Shown here: positions 1 to 5,163 of the stretch, piece after piece | How the letters are laid out: each line of letters begins with the position of its first letter | Numbering within the stretch: the stretch's first letter is position 1 | Assembly (NCBI GenBank): GCA_020354595.1 | Contig: CP070650.1 | Span: 1,192,839-1,198,001, forward strand | Length of the DNA stretch: 5,163 nt | Source of the DNA: Myxococcales bacterium | GTDB lineage: Bacteria > Myxococcota_A > Polyangia > Polyangiales > Houyiibacteriaceae | Direction: 5' to 3' | The notes under the pieces: model-generated | Told to the model about the DNA's origin: nothing | The model's database searches: none | What the model saw: the letters and a program-made list of their open reading frames with translations, nothing else | Translations under genes and position numbers: made by a program

Positions 1-345
1 AGCCGGCGTGGGGCCCCGTCTCGACGCCGGATCTGAAGACCCCCCAGAGTACCGAGAGGAACGTGAGCACGACGCCGGCCGGATCGCGCGGCCCAGAGCT
101 CCGACGCACCGAGACTTGATCGCCTCCTCGAAGAGCTTCGGCGGGCTGGTCCAATGTGGAGAGTCGCTCCGGACTAGCGCCTCATAGGCAAAGGGCTCCA
201 TGGTGGTCAGCGAAACGATCGGCTGGTAGACGACGCTCAGCTCGCCGCGAGACAACACGCCTGGCAGCCCCTTCACACCGCGGATTCGGGGGATCCCCGA
301 TCGATGCTCTTGAGCTCTCTCCAACCAATTGCGGAAGTTCGTCAC
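1..345 (-). CDS. EAL-domain protein (c-di-GMP phosphodiesterase family), N-terminal part, runs off the left edge
   Basis: Reading the minus strand from a GTG at 345-343, the frame stays open for 115 codons to the window edge. Residues 34-45 read GELSVVYQPIVS, followed by FAYEALVRS with the E-A-L signature at residues 55-57 (codons 183-175), then PPKLFEEAI and CVGALGRAIR at 80-89. This is the opening of an EAL domain, the family that hydrolyses cyclic di-GMP; the Glu of EAL is a metal ligand. A GGGGAA at 354-349 lies just upstream of the GTG and supports this start; a GTG at 276 is a weaker alternative. No sensor domain precedes EAL, only about 33 residues. After residue 89 the frame no longer resembles an EAL domain: the expected Asn-containing FLN-type strand is absent, and none of the three minus-strand frames supplies it. 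The call as an EAL start is firm. Whether the protein is intact or active cannot be judged here. Confidence 0.8.
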   Translation of the reverse strand, partial: MTNFRNWLERAQEHRSGIPRIRGVKGLPGVLSRGELSVVYQPIVSLTTMEPFAYEALVRSDSPHWTSPPKLFEEAIKSRCVGALGRAIRPASCSRSSRYSGGSSDPASRRGPTPA

Positions 346-365
346 GCGTTCCCCGACACGGTAAG

Positions 366-394
366 TTTACAATATCACAACCCCGGATTGGTAT
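366..394 (+). promoter_or_regulatory. Candidate promoter for fbp
   Basis: TTTACA (366-371) differs from the -35 consensus at one position. It is followed after 17 nt by a weak -10 candidate, TGGTAT (389-394), with 3 of 6 matches. Transcription would begin near 401, about 48 nt before the fbp ATG. The -10 candidate lies inside the dyad at 381-406, so a protein bound there would be placed to block it. The -10 is poor, so this is tentative. Confidence 0.25.
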
Positions 395-399
395 CCCAA
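371..399 (-). promoter_or_regulatory. Candidate sigma70-like promoter for the EAL gene
   Basis: On the minus strand, TTGGGA (399-394) and GATATT (376-371) are separated by 17 nt and each matches the sigma70 consensus at 4 of 6 positions. Transcription would begin near 364, giving a leader of about 19 nt that still contains the GGGGAA ribosome site before the GTG at 345. The region is locally AT-rich against a GC-rich background. This is found by eye only, and promoter consensus in this lineage is assumed. Confidence 0.35.
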
Positions 400-406
400 T
401 TTGGGG
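381..406. promoter_or_regulatory. Long imperfect dyad between EAL gene and fbp, possible operator
   Basis: The left arm CCCCGGATTGG (381-391) and right arm CCAATTTGGGG (396-406) are complementary over 11 positions around a 4-nt centre. Nine are Watson-Crick pairs; the other two, 385/402 and 386/401, are G-T and would be G-U wobbles in a plus-strand RNA. It lies between two divergent genes and overlaps the best promoter candidates on both strands, which suits an operator for a dimeric regulator. There is no U-run after it, and it precedes fbp, so a terminator is unlikely. It could also act as a leader hairpin if transcription starts upstream of it. Confidence 0.4.
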
Positions 407-448
407 AGTCCTAGCGCGGGCAAGGGGCCTCTGGTATGCCCGGGAGCC

Positions 449-1477
449 ATGACGCGCCCAGTCTCGATCGGCCCCGTTCCAGAAAGCCCCATCGGCACTA
501 CCCTAGAACGACACCTGCTCGATCGCCAGCGCCGAATGCCGGAGGCAACCGGGGATTTCACCGGTCTTTTCCAACAGATCATGCTCGCGGCAAAGATCAT
601 CGCCAGCCGGGTGAGCAAAGCCGGGCTCTCGGGAATCCTGGGACGAACCGGAACGACCAACATCCAAGGCGAGCAGGTCATGAAGCTCGACGAGTTCGCC
701 AACCGGACGATCGTGCAGATCGTCGAGGCTGGCGGCCACGTCTGCGTGATGGGCAGCGAAGAGGTCGAGGACCCGATCACCATCCCGCCCGAGTATCCGC
801 AGGGCAAGTACGTACTCCAATTCGATCCGCTCGACGGCTCCGGCAACATCGACATCAACGCATCGATCGGAACGATCTTTTCGATCCATCGCCGTCTAAC
901 GCCGCCAGGACGAGGCTCGATGGAGGACCTCCTGCAAAAGGGCCGCGACATCGTCGCGGCAGGCTACGTGATTTACGGATCCTCGAACATGTTGGTGTAC
1001 TCCACCGGCGACCAAGTCGACGGCTTCACGTATGACCCTGGCGTTGGCGAGTTCTTCCTCTCCCACCCCAACATCCGGATCCCAGAGCGCGGCAGCATCT
1101 ACTCGATCAACGAAGGCAACTACCACAACTGGTCCGAAGGAACGCAGAAGTGGGTGGATTGGATCAAGACTCCAAACGAGGAGAGGAAAGCATATAGCCA
1201 TCGCTACATTGGCGCGATGGTCGCCGACCTCCACCGGACGCTGCTGCGCGGGGGGATCTTCGTCTACCCGCCCGACGTGAAGACTAGGAAGGGCAAGCTT
1301 CGACTGCTCTACGAAGCCTCGCCCATGGCGTTCCTGGTCGAGGCGGCCGGCGGTGCTGCATCCGACGGCAAGGCTCCGATCCTCGACATCCAGCCGAGGG
1401 AGCTTCATCAGCGAACGCCCGTATTCATGGGAAGCCCGGTGGATGTTGCGGACGCGCTGCGTTTTCAAGAGAGCTGA
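449..1477 (+). CDS. fbp: Class I fructose-1,6-bisphosphatase
   Basis: This cytosolic, metal-dependent enzyme hydrolyses fructose 1,6-bisphosphate to fructose 6-phosphate, the committed step of gluconeogenesis and a step of the Calvin cycle where one exists. The 342-residue product has normal family length. Metal ligands are visible as SEE (E104, E105), DPLDG (D126, D129) and E289 in LLYEASPMA, which fits the PROSITE active-site pattern of the family. R252 in HRYIGAMVAD matches the substrate arginine contributed by the neighbouring subunit. K120-Y121 and the Arg pair at 148-149 match positions that bind the inhibitor AMP in the mammalian enzyme, so AMP inhibition is plausible. The usual DGSSNID reads DGSGNID here, with Gly at 132. 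I chose the ATG at 449, preceded by GGGAG at close spacing, because it gives the usual N-terminus; the frame opens further upstream to a TTG at 401, inside the dyad. The stop lies 6 nt from the stop of the convergent gene. Confidence 0.97.
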   Translation: MTRPVSIGPVPESPIGTTLERHLLDRQRRMPEATGDFTGLFQQIMLAAKIIASRVSKAGLSGILGRTGTTNIQGEQVMKLDEFANRTIVQIVEAGGHVCVMGSEEVEDPITIPPEYPQGKYVLQFDPLDGSGNIDINASIGTIFSIHRRLTPPGRGSMEDLLQKGRDIVAAGYVIYGSSNMLVYSTGDQVDGFTYDPGVGEFFLSHPNIRIPERGSIYSINEGNYHNWSEGTQKWVDWIKTPNEERKAYSHRYIGAMVADLHRTLLRGGIFVYPPDVKTRKGKLRLLYEASPMAFLVEAAGGAASDGKAPILDIQPRELHQRTPVFMGSPVDVADALRFQES

Positions 1478-1483
1478 AGCGGC

Positions 1484-2110
1484 TCAGAGCTTGGGCGTCA
1501 TTTGAAACGGAACGTTGATTCGCACGCAACCGTTGTTGGGCTTCGGAAACTGCCATGTCCGCGCGACGCGCTTCACGCAAGAGTAGACCTGACGGTCGTT
1601 GAGCGTGCCACCGACGGAGACCGCCCTGACGCTGCCGCTCGCACCGATCGTGAGCTCGACCTGCATGGAACCCTGTAAGAGATTGTTGCTCTTGAGCCCC
1701 CGCTCGTAACAGGTCTGCACCTGCTTGCTCGGAGCTCCCTTGATGATCGCGCTCACCTGGGCCGCGTTGATCGTGCCGTTGCACTCCCAGTCGTCGGGCG
1801 TCGTCGCGGACCCGCCGCCGCTGCTCCGCTTGGGCAGCCGCGATGGCTCGGCCTCACCGTCGTCAATGCCGGCGTCCTCCTCGGGGATCTCGAGCTCGGC
1901 CGCGAACTGCTCGCGGGCCGGCGCCTCGGGAGCCGGCTCGGCCGTCTCAGGCTGGGGTTCTGAGTCATCTGCCCGTAGGAAGAACCACAAACCGCCTGCC
2001 AGCAGGAGTAGCAGAAGCGCGATCAGGCCGTACTTCCCGTCGTTCTTCTTCAGCGGTGGTAGGCTCGAAGGCCTGTTCAAATTCCCCTCACTTGCCCCAC
2101 TTGGAGGCAT
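1484..2110 (-). CDS. Single-pass membrane protein with AgmX/PglI-type (TonB-like) C-terminal domain
   Basis: The 208-residue product has a short basic N-terminus (residues 1-27, with KK at 21-22), one hydrophobic span at about 28-45 (ALLLLLLAGGLWFFL), an acidic Pro/Glu/Ala-rich linker (48-92), a Ser/Gly-rich stretch (95-104) and a folded C-terminal domain (about 108-205). The domain shows the pattern of the myxobacterial AgmX/PglI tail: CYERGL at 134-139, GSMQVELTIGASGSV at 147-161, then SCVKR, WQFPKP and a final VPFQM strand. The layout is TonB-like: anchored in the inner membrane with the domain in the periplasm. AgmX and PglI belong to the Myxococcus gliding machinery, but this protein lacks their long cytoplasmic parts, so gliding should not be inferred; its function is unknown. 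Four cysteines (110, 134, 178, 195) could form two disulfides. The start is uncertain: the ATG at 2110 has no clear ribosome site, a TTG at 2080 follows GAGGGG closely, and the frame also opens to a TTG at 2158. Confidence 0.8.
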   Translation of the reverse strand: MPPSGASEGNLNRPSSLPPLKKNDGKYGLIALLLLLLAGGLWFFLRADDSEPQPETAEPAPEAPAREQFAAELEIPEEDAGIDDGEAEPSRLPKRSSGGGSATTPDDWECNGTINAAQVSAIIKGAPSKQVQTCYERGLKSNNLLQGSMQVELTIGASGSVRAVSVGGTLNDRQVYSCVKRVARTWQFPKPNNGCVRINVPFQMTPKL

Positions 2111-2111
2111 T

Positions 2112-2128
2112 CGGCGAAGCCGTCGCCG
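2112..2128 (-). repeat. Short inverted repeat in the leader of the AgmX-tail gene
   Basis: CGGCGA (2112-2117) and TCGCCG (2123-2128) are perfect 6-nt complements around a 5-nt centre, directly before the ATG at 2110. In the transcript this would be a small GC-rich hairpin where a ribosome site would normally lie, and no Shine-Dalgarno sequence is visible there. If transcription starts near 2123, as the adjacent promoter candidate suggests, only part of the stem would be transcribed. Short GC repeats arise easily by chance in this composition. Confidence 0.25.
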
Positions 2129-2129
2129 G

Positions 2130-2158
2130 AGTGTAGAATCCCCACCCGCTCGCGCCAA
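2130..2158 (-). promoter_or_regulatory. Candidate sigma70-like promoter for the AgmX-tail gene
   Basis: On the minus strand, TTGGCG (2158-2153) and TACACT (2135-2130) are spaced by 17 nt, each with 4 of 6 consensus matches. The predicted start near 2123 leaves only about 13 nt before the ATG at 2110, but about 43 nt before the TTG at 2080. If the promoter is real it therefore slightly favours the downstream start. Found by eye. Confidence 0.35.
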
Positions 2159-2192
2159 CTCCCCGCTCCCGGGAACCCCCCAAAACCGGAGT

Positions 2193-2221
2193 TTGCCGCC
2201 AGCCGACCTCTCCTCTATGGT
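2193..2221 (+). promoter_or_regulatory. Candidate sigma70-like promoter for the isomerase-M16 operon
   Basis: TTGCCG (2193-2198) and TATGGT (2216-2221) are spaced by 17 nt, each with 4 of 6 consensus matches. The predicted start near 2228 gives a leader of about 20 nt before the ATG at 2248. A perfect 8-nt palindrome, TCCCGGGA (2167-2174), lies between this promoter and the opposing one at 2130-2158, and could be a regulator site or chance. Found by eye. Confidence 0.35.
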
Positions 2222-2247
2222 TCGGCCTCTTTAAACGGCAATCGGCG

Positions 2248-3855
2248 ATGGTGGATAAGCTCAAAGGGTTCTTTCTCGTTCTACTGGTAGTCCTGCTGTC
2301 GGCGGTGTTTGCCCTGCAATTCGGGGGCGGACAGGCCGAAGGTTGCGCAGCCGGCGGAGGCTCCTATCTCGCGCGGATCTATGATCAGACGCTCAGCAGG
2401 GGCGACTTCGAGGCCGCCTATGCCGTTGCGAACTTCGGCAGGCTTCCCGAGGAGACGCAACGCTCGATGCGCTTGCCGCAGCTCGTGCTAGACGGCTTGG
2501 TCGACCGAACCCTTCTCGCGCGGGAGGCGCGCAAGGTTGGTTTCGAAGTGACGACCGACGAGGTCATGACCCGCTTCGTCAACGACGGGATCATTCTGTT
2601 GTCACTTGGAGTGGGTGCACCGCCGATGCTTCCGCAAGGGGAGATCCCGGTTTCGTTCACGGACAAAGAGGGCGCATTCAACAAGGACCTCGCCGAGCGT
2701 TACATCCAGAACGGGCTTCGCCGGAGCGTGGGCGAGTTTGCCGAGGCGCAGGTGGACGAGCGGCTCGCCGCCAAGATGCGCGAGCTCGTGGCATCGTCGG
2801 TCAACGTGAGTGACGCCGAGATTTGGGACGACTACGTTCGCGAGAACGACACCGCGAAGATCAAGTACGCGCGATTCACACCTGCGTACTACGCCAAGCA
2901 GAAACCAGAAACGACTGACGCAGCGCTCGACGCCTGGATCGCTGGCAACGACGAGCGGCTGAGCACCGAATACGAGGCCAGCAAGCACCGGTACACGAAC
3001 CTCGAAAAGCAGGTCCGCGCGCGGCACATCCTCGTCAAGGCGGGAAGCTACGCTAGCGAGGAGCAGAAGGCCGAGGCCAAGAAGAAGGCAGAGTCTCTGC
3101 GAAAGCGGGCGGCCGCGGGCCAAGACTTCGCGGACCTCGCGCGCCAGAACAGCGACGACCAGATCACAGCAAACAAAGGCGGAGACATCGGCTTCCTGAA
3201 GAAGGGGGTCATGCCCGAGCCCTTCGATCAGGCGCTCTTTGCCCTCGAGATCGATCAGGTCTCCGAGGTGGTCGAGACACCCTACGGGTTCCACGTGATC
3301 CAGGTGCTGGCGATTCGTGAAGGTGACGTGCCAGTCGAGGAAGCGAAGCGCGAGCTTGCCGAGGAGCTGTACCGGGCCGACTGGCTGGATGCGCGCGCTC
3401 GAGACGCCGCGGCCAAGGCGCTTGCTACGTGGAAGCAGAGTGGAGACGACGAAACCATCGAGCGTGCGCTCGCCGCGGCCGCTGATAACGTCGGGGAGTC
3501 GGCGTTGACCCCCACGCTCGAGGAGACGGCCGACTTCGGGCGCGCCGATGCTCCGGTCCCGGGCCTTTCGACGGCGGCCCTTCTCGATGCGGTGTTCGCA
3601 TTGCCCGAAGGTGAGCTCTTCCCAGCTGCGCCCGCGAAGATCGGCCGCGAGTGGCTGATCTTCCGTCTCGTCGACCGGACTCGCCCCGATGAGGCAGCGT
3701 TCACCGAATCGGCCAAAGCGACCACTCGCGAGGTTCTCGAGACCTTCAAGAAGAAAGAGGCCGTCGACCTCTACATCCAGCATTTGCGCGACAAGGCAAC
3801 CGAAGACAAGGCCTTGCGCATCAACCCGCTTCCAACCGGGGATGGCAATAGTTAA
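2248..3855 (+). CDS. PpiD/SurA-like membrane-anchored parvulin peptidyl-prolyl cis-trans isomerase
   Basis: This is a predicted periplasmic folding factor that isomerises X-Pro bonds and acts as a chaperone for exported proteins. The 535-residue product begins MVDKLKG and one hydrophobic span (about 8-25), which serves as an inner-membrane anchor; there is no lipobox. Residues 40-200 form a helical chaperone region of the SurA/PpiD N-terminal type, with YDQTLSRGDFEAAY at 45-58. The parvulin domain spans about 256-355: RARHILVKA (H260), GGDIGFLKKG (311-320), MPEPFDQALFAL and the closing TPYGFHVIQV (H349). Both histidines expected in the parvulin active site are present, so catalysis is plausible. 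The C-terminal part (about 420-520, with LLDAVFALPEGELF) resembles the degenerate tail of PpiD. The protein is somewhat shorter than the 623-residue E. coli PpiD. The ATG at 2248 gives the expected charged N-terminus before the membrane span, although no strong ribosome site precedes it. The gene overlaps the start of the M16 peptidase gene. Confidence 0.9.
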   Translation: MVDKLKGFFLVLLVVLLSAVFALQFGGGQAEGCAAGGGSYLARIYDQTLSRGDFEAAYAVANFGRLPEETQRSMRLPQLVLDGLVDRTLLAREARKVGFEVTTDEVMTRFVNDGIILLSLGVGAPPMLPQGEIPVSFTDKEGAFNKDLAERYIQNGLRRSVGEFAEAQVDERLAAKMRELVASSVNVSDAEIWDDYVRENDTAKIKYARFTPAYYAKQKPETTDAALDAWIAGNDERLSTEYEASKHRYTNLEKQVRARHILVKAGSYASEEQKAEAKKKAESLRKRAAAGQDFADLARQNSDDQITANKGGDIGFLKKGVMPEPFDQALFALEIDQVSEVVETPYGFHVIQVLAIREGDVPVEEAKRELAEELYRADWLDARARDAAAKALATWKQSGDDETIERALAAAADNVGESALTPTLEETADFGRADAPVPGLSTAALLDAVFALPEGELFPAAPAKIGREWLIFRLVDRTRPDEAAFTESAKATTREVLETFKKKEAVDLYIQHLRDKATEDKALRINPLPTGDGNS

Positions 3856-5146
3856 CGGAGTGAATCTGTCGCCACTGCCGTCCGAGTCGTTCACCCTCGG
3901 CAACGGCCTTCGAGTGCGTCTGATCCCGCTCCCTCACCTGCAATCGGCCACCGCGTCGTACTTCGTCCGGATCGGCTCCCGGTACGAGACCGCGCAAACC
4001 AATGGCTTGAGCCACTTCCTCGAGCACATGTTGTATCGGGGGACGGAGGGCCACCCCGCGCCACACGAGCTCAATTTGGCCATAGAGAAACTCGGTGGAA
4101 CGCTGGATGCGGCGACTCACGTCGACTTCACGAGCTATGACCTCACTCTGCCGACCGAGACGATCGTCGAAGGGGCGGCATTGCTCGCCGAAGTGCTTCG
4201 GCAACCCCTGTTGACCGACCTGAGCACCGAAAAGCAAATCATACGAGAAGAGATCCTCGAAGACCTCAACGAGGAAGGCGAGCAGATCGACATCGACAAC
4301 GTGTCGCGAAGCCTTTTGTACCCGGACCATCCGCTGGGCTTTTCTATTCCGGGGCCGCTCGCCAACTTGGAGCGCTTCCAAACGAACGACTTGAGGGAAC
4401 ATCACACCGGGCACTACACCGCGCTCAACTCGGTTTTCTGCGTTGCAGGAGCTTTCGATCCCGCCGAGCTCCGCGACGCAATAGAGGGCGGCTTCGACAC
4501 GATGGCGGCGGGGGATTCGATCGAGCCTTTCCGCGCTTCGAACGGAGGAGCGCCTTCGCGGTTCGCCTACGTGCGCGACCCTGGCAGCCAAACCGACGTC
4601 CGCCTTTCTTTCCACACGCCCGGCGTGACGAGCCCGCTCGCGCCGACATTTCTTCTGCTCGCCCGCGTTCTCGATGACGGGCTGAGCACGCGGGTGCATC
4701 AAACGATCTGTGAGGAGCGAGGGCTCGCATACGAGGCCTTCGCAGACAACGATTCGTTCGAAGAGTGCGGCGTGTTCGATTTCGGTGCATCGGTCGAGCA
4801 CAAGAAGGCACCGCAGCTGGTGGAGACGGTGTTCGAGCTCATCGATGGGCTGCGCCGTGAGCCGCCGAGTGAAGACGAGGTCGAGAAGGCGAAACGGCGC
4901 TACTTGTGGGACCTCCGAACCGTTCGTGATGATCCTGAGGACACCGTGCACTTCCTCGGAAGAGGCGCGCTTTTCGACCTTCCCGAGGAGCTCGAAGTCG
5001 TCGCCAATCGAGTCGCGCGCGTGACGCCGGAGGACATCCGACGAGCCGTACAGGAATACTTCGATCCGAACGATGCATACCTCACCTGCGTCGGCGTGTT
5101 GGATGACGCGCTTCTAAGAGACGTGCGCGGCCTCGTGAGCGCTTAG
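3842..5146 (+). CDS. M16-family zinc metallopeptidase (insulinase/processing-peptidase type)
   Basis: The 434-residue product is a complete two-half M16 protein. The zinc-binding inverted motif HFLEH is at residues 58-62 (H58, H62; catalytic E61), followed by MLYRGT. The third ligand is a Glu of IIREEILED (E136 or E137), about 75 residues later, as the family requires. The second half carries GLSTRVHQTICEERGLAY (280-297), with the conserved Arg (284) and Tyr (297) typical of the non-catalytic half. One chain therefore contains everything needed, and the enzyme is predicted active. It has no signal peptide or membrane span, suggesting a cytoplasmic location, although M16 relatives differ. The frame is open upstream to 3689, but that part lies inside the isomerase gene. 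The ATG at 3842 puts the first conserved strand (FTLGNGLRVRLIP) about 17 residues in, as usual; a GTG at 3860 is an alternative. The 14-nt overlap with the isomerase gene implies co-transcription and probably translational coupling. The substrate is unknown. Confidence 0.93.
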   Translation: MAIVNGVNLSPLPSESFTLGNGLRVRLIPLPHLQSATASYFVRIGSRYETAQTNGLSHFLEHMLYRGTEGHPAPHELNLAIEKLGGTLDAATHVDFTSYDLTLPTETIVEGAALLAEVLRQPLLTDLSTEKQIIREEILEDLNEEGEQIDIDNVSRSLLYPDHPLGFSIPGPLANLERFQTNDLREHHTGHYTALNSVFCVAGAFDPAELRDAIEGGFDTMAAGDSIEPFRASNGGAPSRFAYVRDPGSQTDVRLSFHTPGVTSPLAPTFLLLARVLDDGLSTRVHQTICEERGLAYEAFADNDSFEECGVFDFGASVEHKKAPQLVETVFELIDGLRREPPSEDEVEKAKRRYLWDLRTVRDDPEDTVHFLGRGALFDLPEELEVVANRVARVTPEDIRRAVQEYFDPNDAYLTCVGVLDDALLRDVRGLVSA

Positions 5147-5163
5147 CCTTCGAGGTTCACCCA

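Noticed and set aside
3..30. Inverted repeat CCGGCGT (3-9) / ACGCCGG (24-30) as a terminator or recombination site
   Set aside because: The stem is 7 bp with a 14-nt loop and no T-run, at the window edge in very GC-rich sequence, so chance is a sufficient explanation.
401..448. TTG start that would add 16 residues to FBPase
   Set aside because: The added residues are not typical of the family, the TTG lies inside the dyad, and the ATG at 449 gives the normal N-terminus.
156..452. 98-codon plus-strand frame across the EAL gene and the intergenic region
   Set aside because: It is antisense to the EAL coding sequence, crosses the dyad and the fbp start, and its Ser/Arg-rich translation resembles no family.
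3689..3841. 51-codon upstream extension of the M16 reading frame
   Set aside because: This part lies within the conserved C-terminus of the isomerase gene and reads as Arg/Pro/Ser-rich shadow sequence. The family N-terminus begins after the ATG at 3842.
2602..3903. 433-codon open frame on the minus strand opposite the isomerase gene
   Set aside because: It is antisense to a protein with clear parvulin domain motifs. Its translation shows no recognisable domain, and long antisense frames are expected in GC-rich coding DNA.
3821..4951. 376-codon open frame on the minus strand opposite the M16 gene
   Set aside because: It lies wholly opposite the M16 gene, has an Arg-rich composition with no motif, and is explained by third-position GC bias of the real gene.
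1..5163. Search for an undescribed defence, mobile or RNA-based system
   Set aside because: The genes belong to recognisable families, and I see no repeat array, transposase, integrase, toxin-antitoxin pair, reverse transcriptase or structured RNA beyond small hairpins.

Overview
The window is a GC-rich bacterial stretch that looks chromosomal. It best fits Myxococcota or a related former deltaproteobacterium. The main pointer is a single-pass membrane protein with the AgmX/PglI-type C-terminal domain, a family concentrated in myxobacteria. Strong G/C preference at third codon positions, long antisense shadow frames and the PpiD-like chaperone agree with this, but no rRNA or other marker fixes the taxon.

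Layout, left to right. (1) Positions 1-345, minus strand: the 5' part of a c-di-GMP phosphodiesterase-type EAL protein that starts at a GTG and runs off the left edge. Its resemblance to EAL domains stops at about residue 89, before the edge. (2) Positions 346-448: a short divergent intergenic region holding a long dyad (381-406) that overlaps the best promoter candidates in both directions. (3) Positions 449-1477, plus: a complete class I fructose-1,6-bisphosphatase (fbp). (4) Positions 1484-2110, minus, convergent with fbp and only 6 nt from it: the AgmX/PglI-tail membrane protein. (5) Positions 2111-2247: a second divergent intergenic region with a sigma70-like promoter candidate on each strand. 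(6) Positions 2248-3855, plus: a PpiD-like membrane-anchored parvulin peptidyl-prolyl isomerase. (7) Positions 3842-5146, plus: a complete M16 zinc metallopeptidase whose start overlaps the end of the isomerase gene by 14 nt. The last 17 nt hold nothing recognisable.

The genes form three transcription units: EAL (left), fbp plus the AgmX-tail gene as a convergent pair, and an isomerase-M16 operon (right). The isomerase and AgmX-tail protein are both predicted to sit in the inner membrane with periplasmic domains, and their genes diverge from a shared intergenic region. fbp is a housekeeping gluconeogenic gene with no obvious functional link to its neighbours. I see no mobile element, CRISPR array, tRNA, rRNA or defence cassette, and no convincing undescribed system. 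The items most worth a second look are the abrupt loss of EAL similarity near the left edge, the dyad between EAL and fbp, and the overlapping isomerase/M16 pair.
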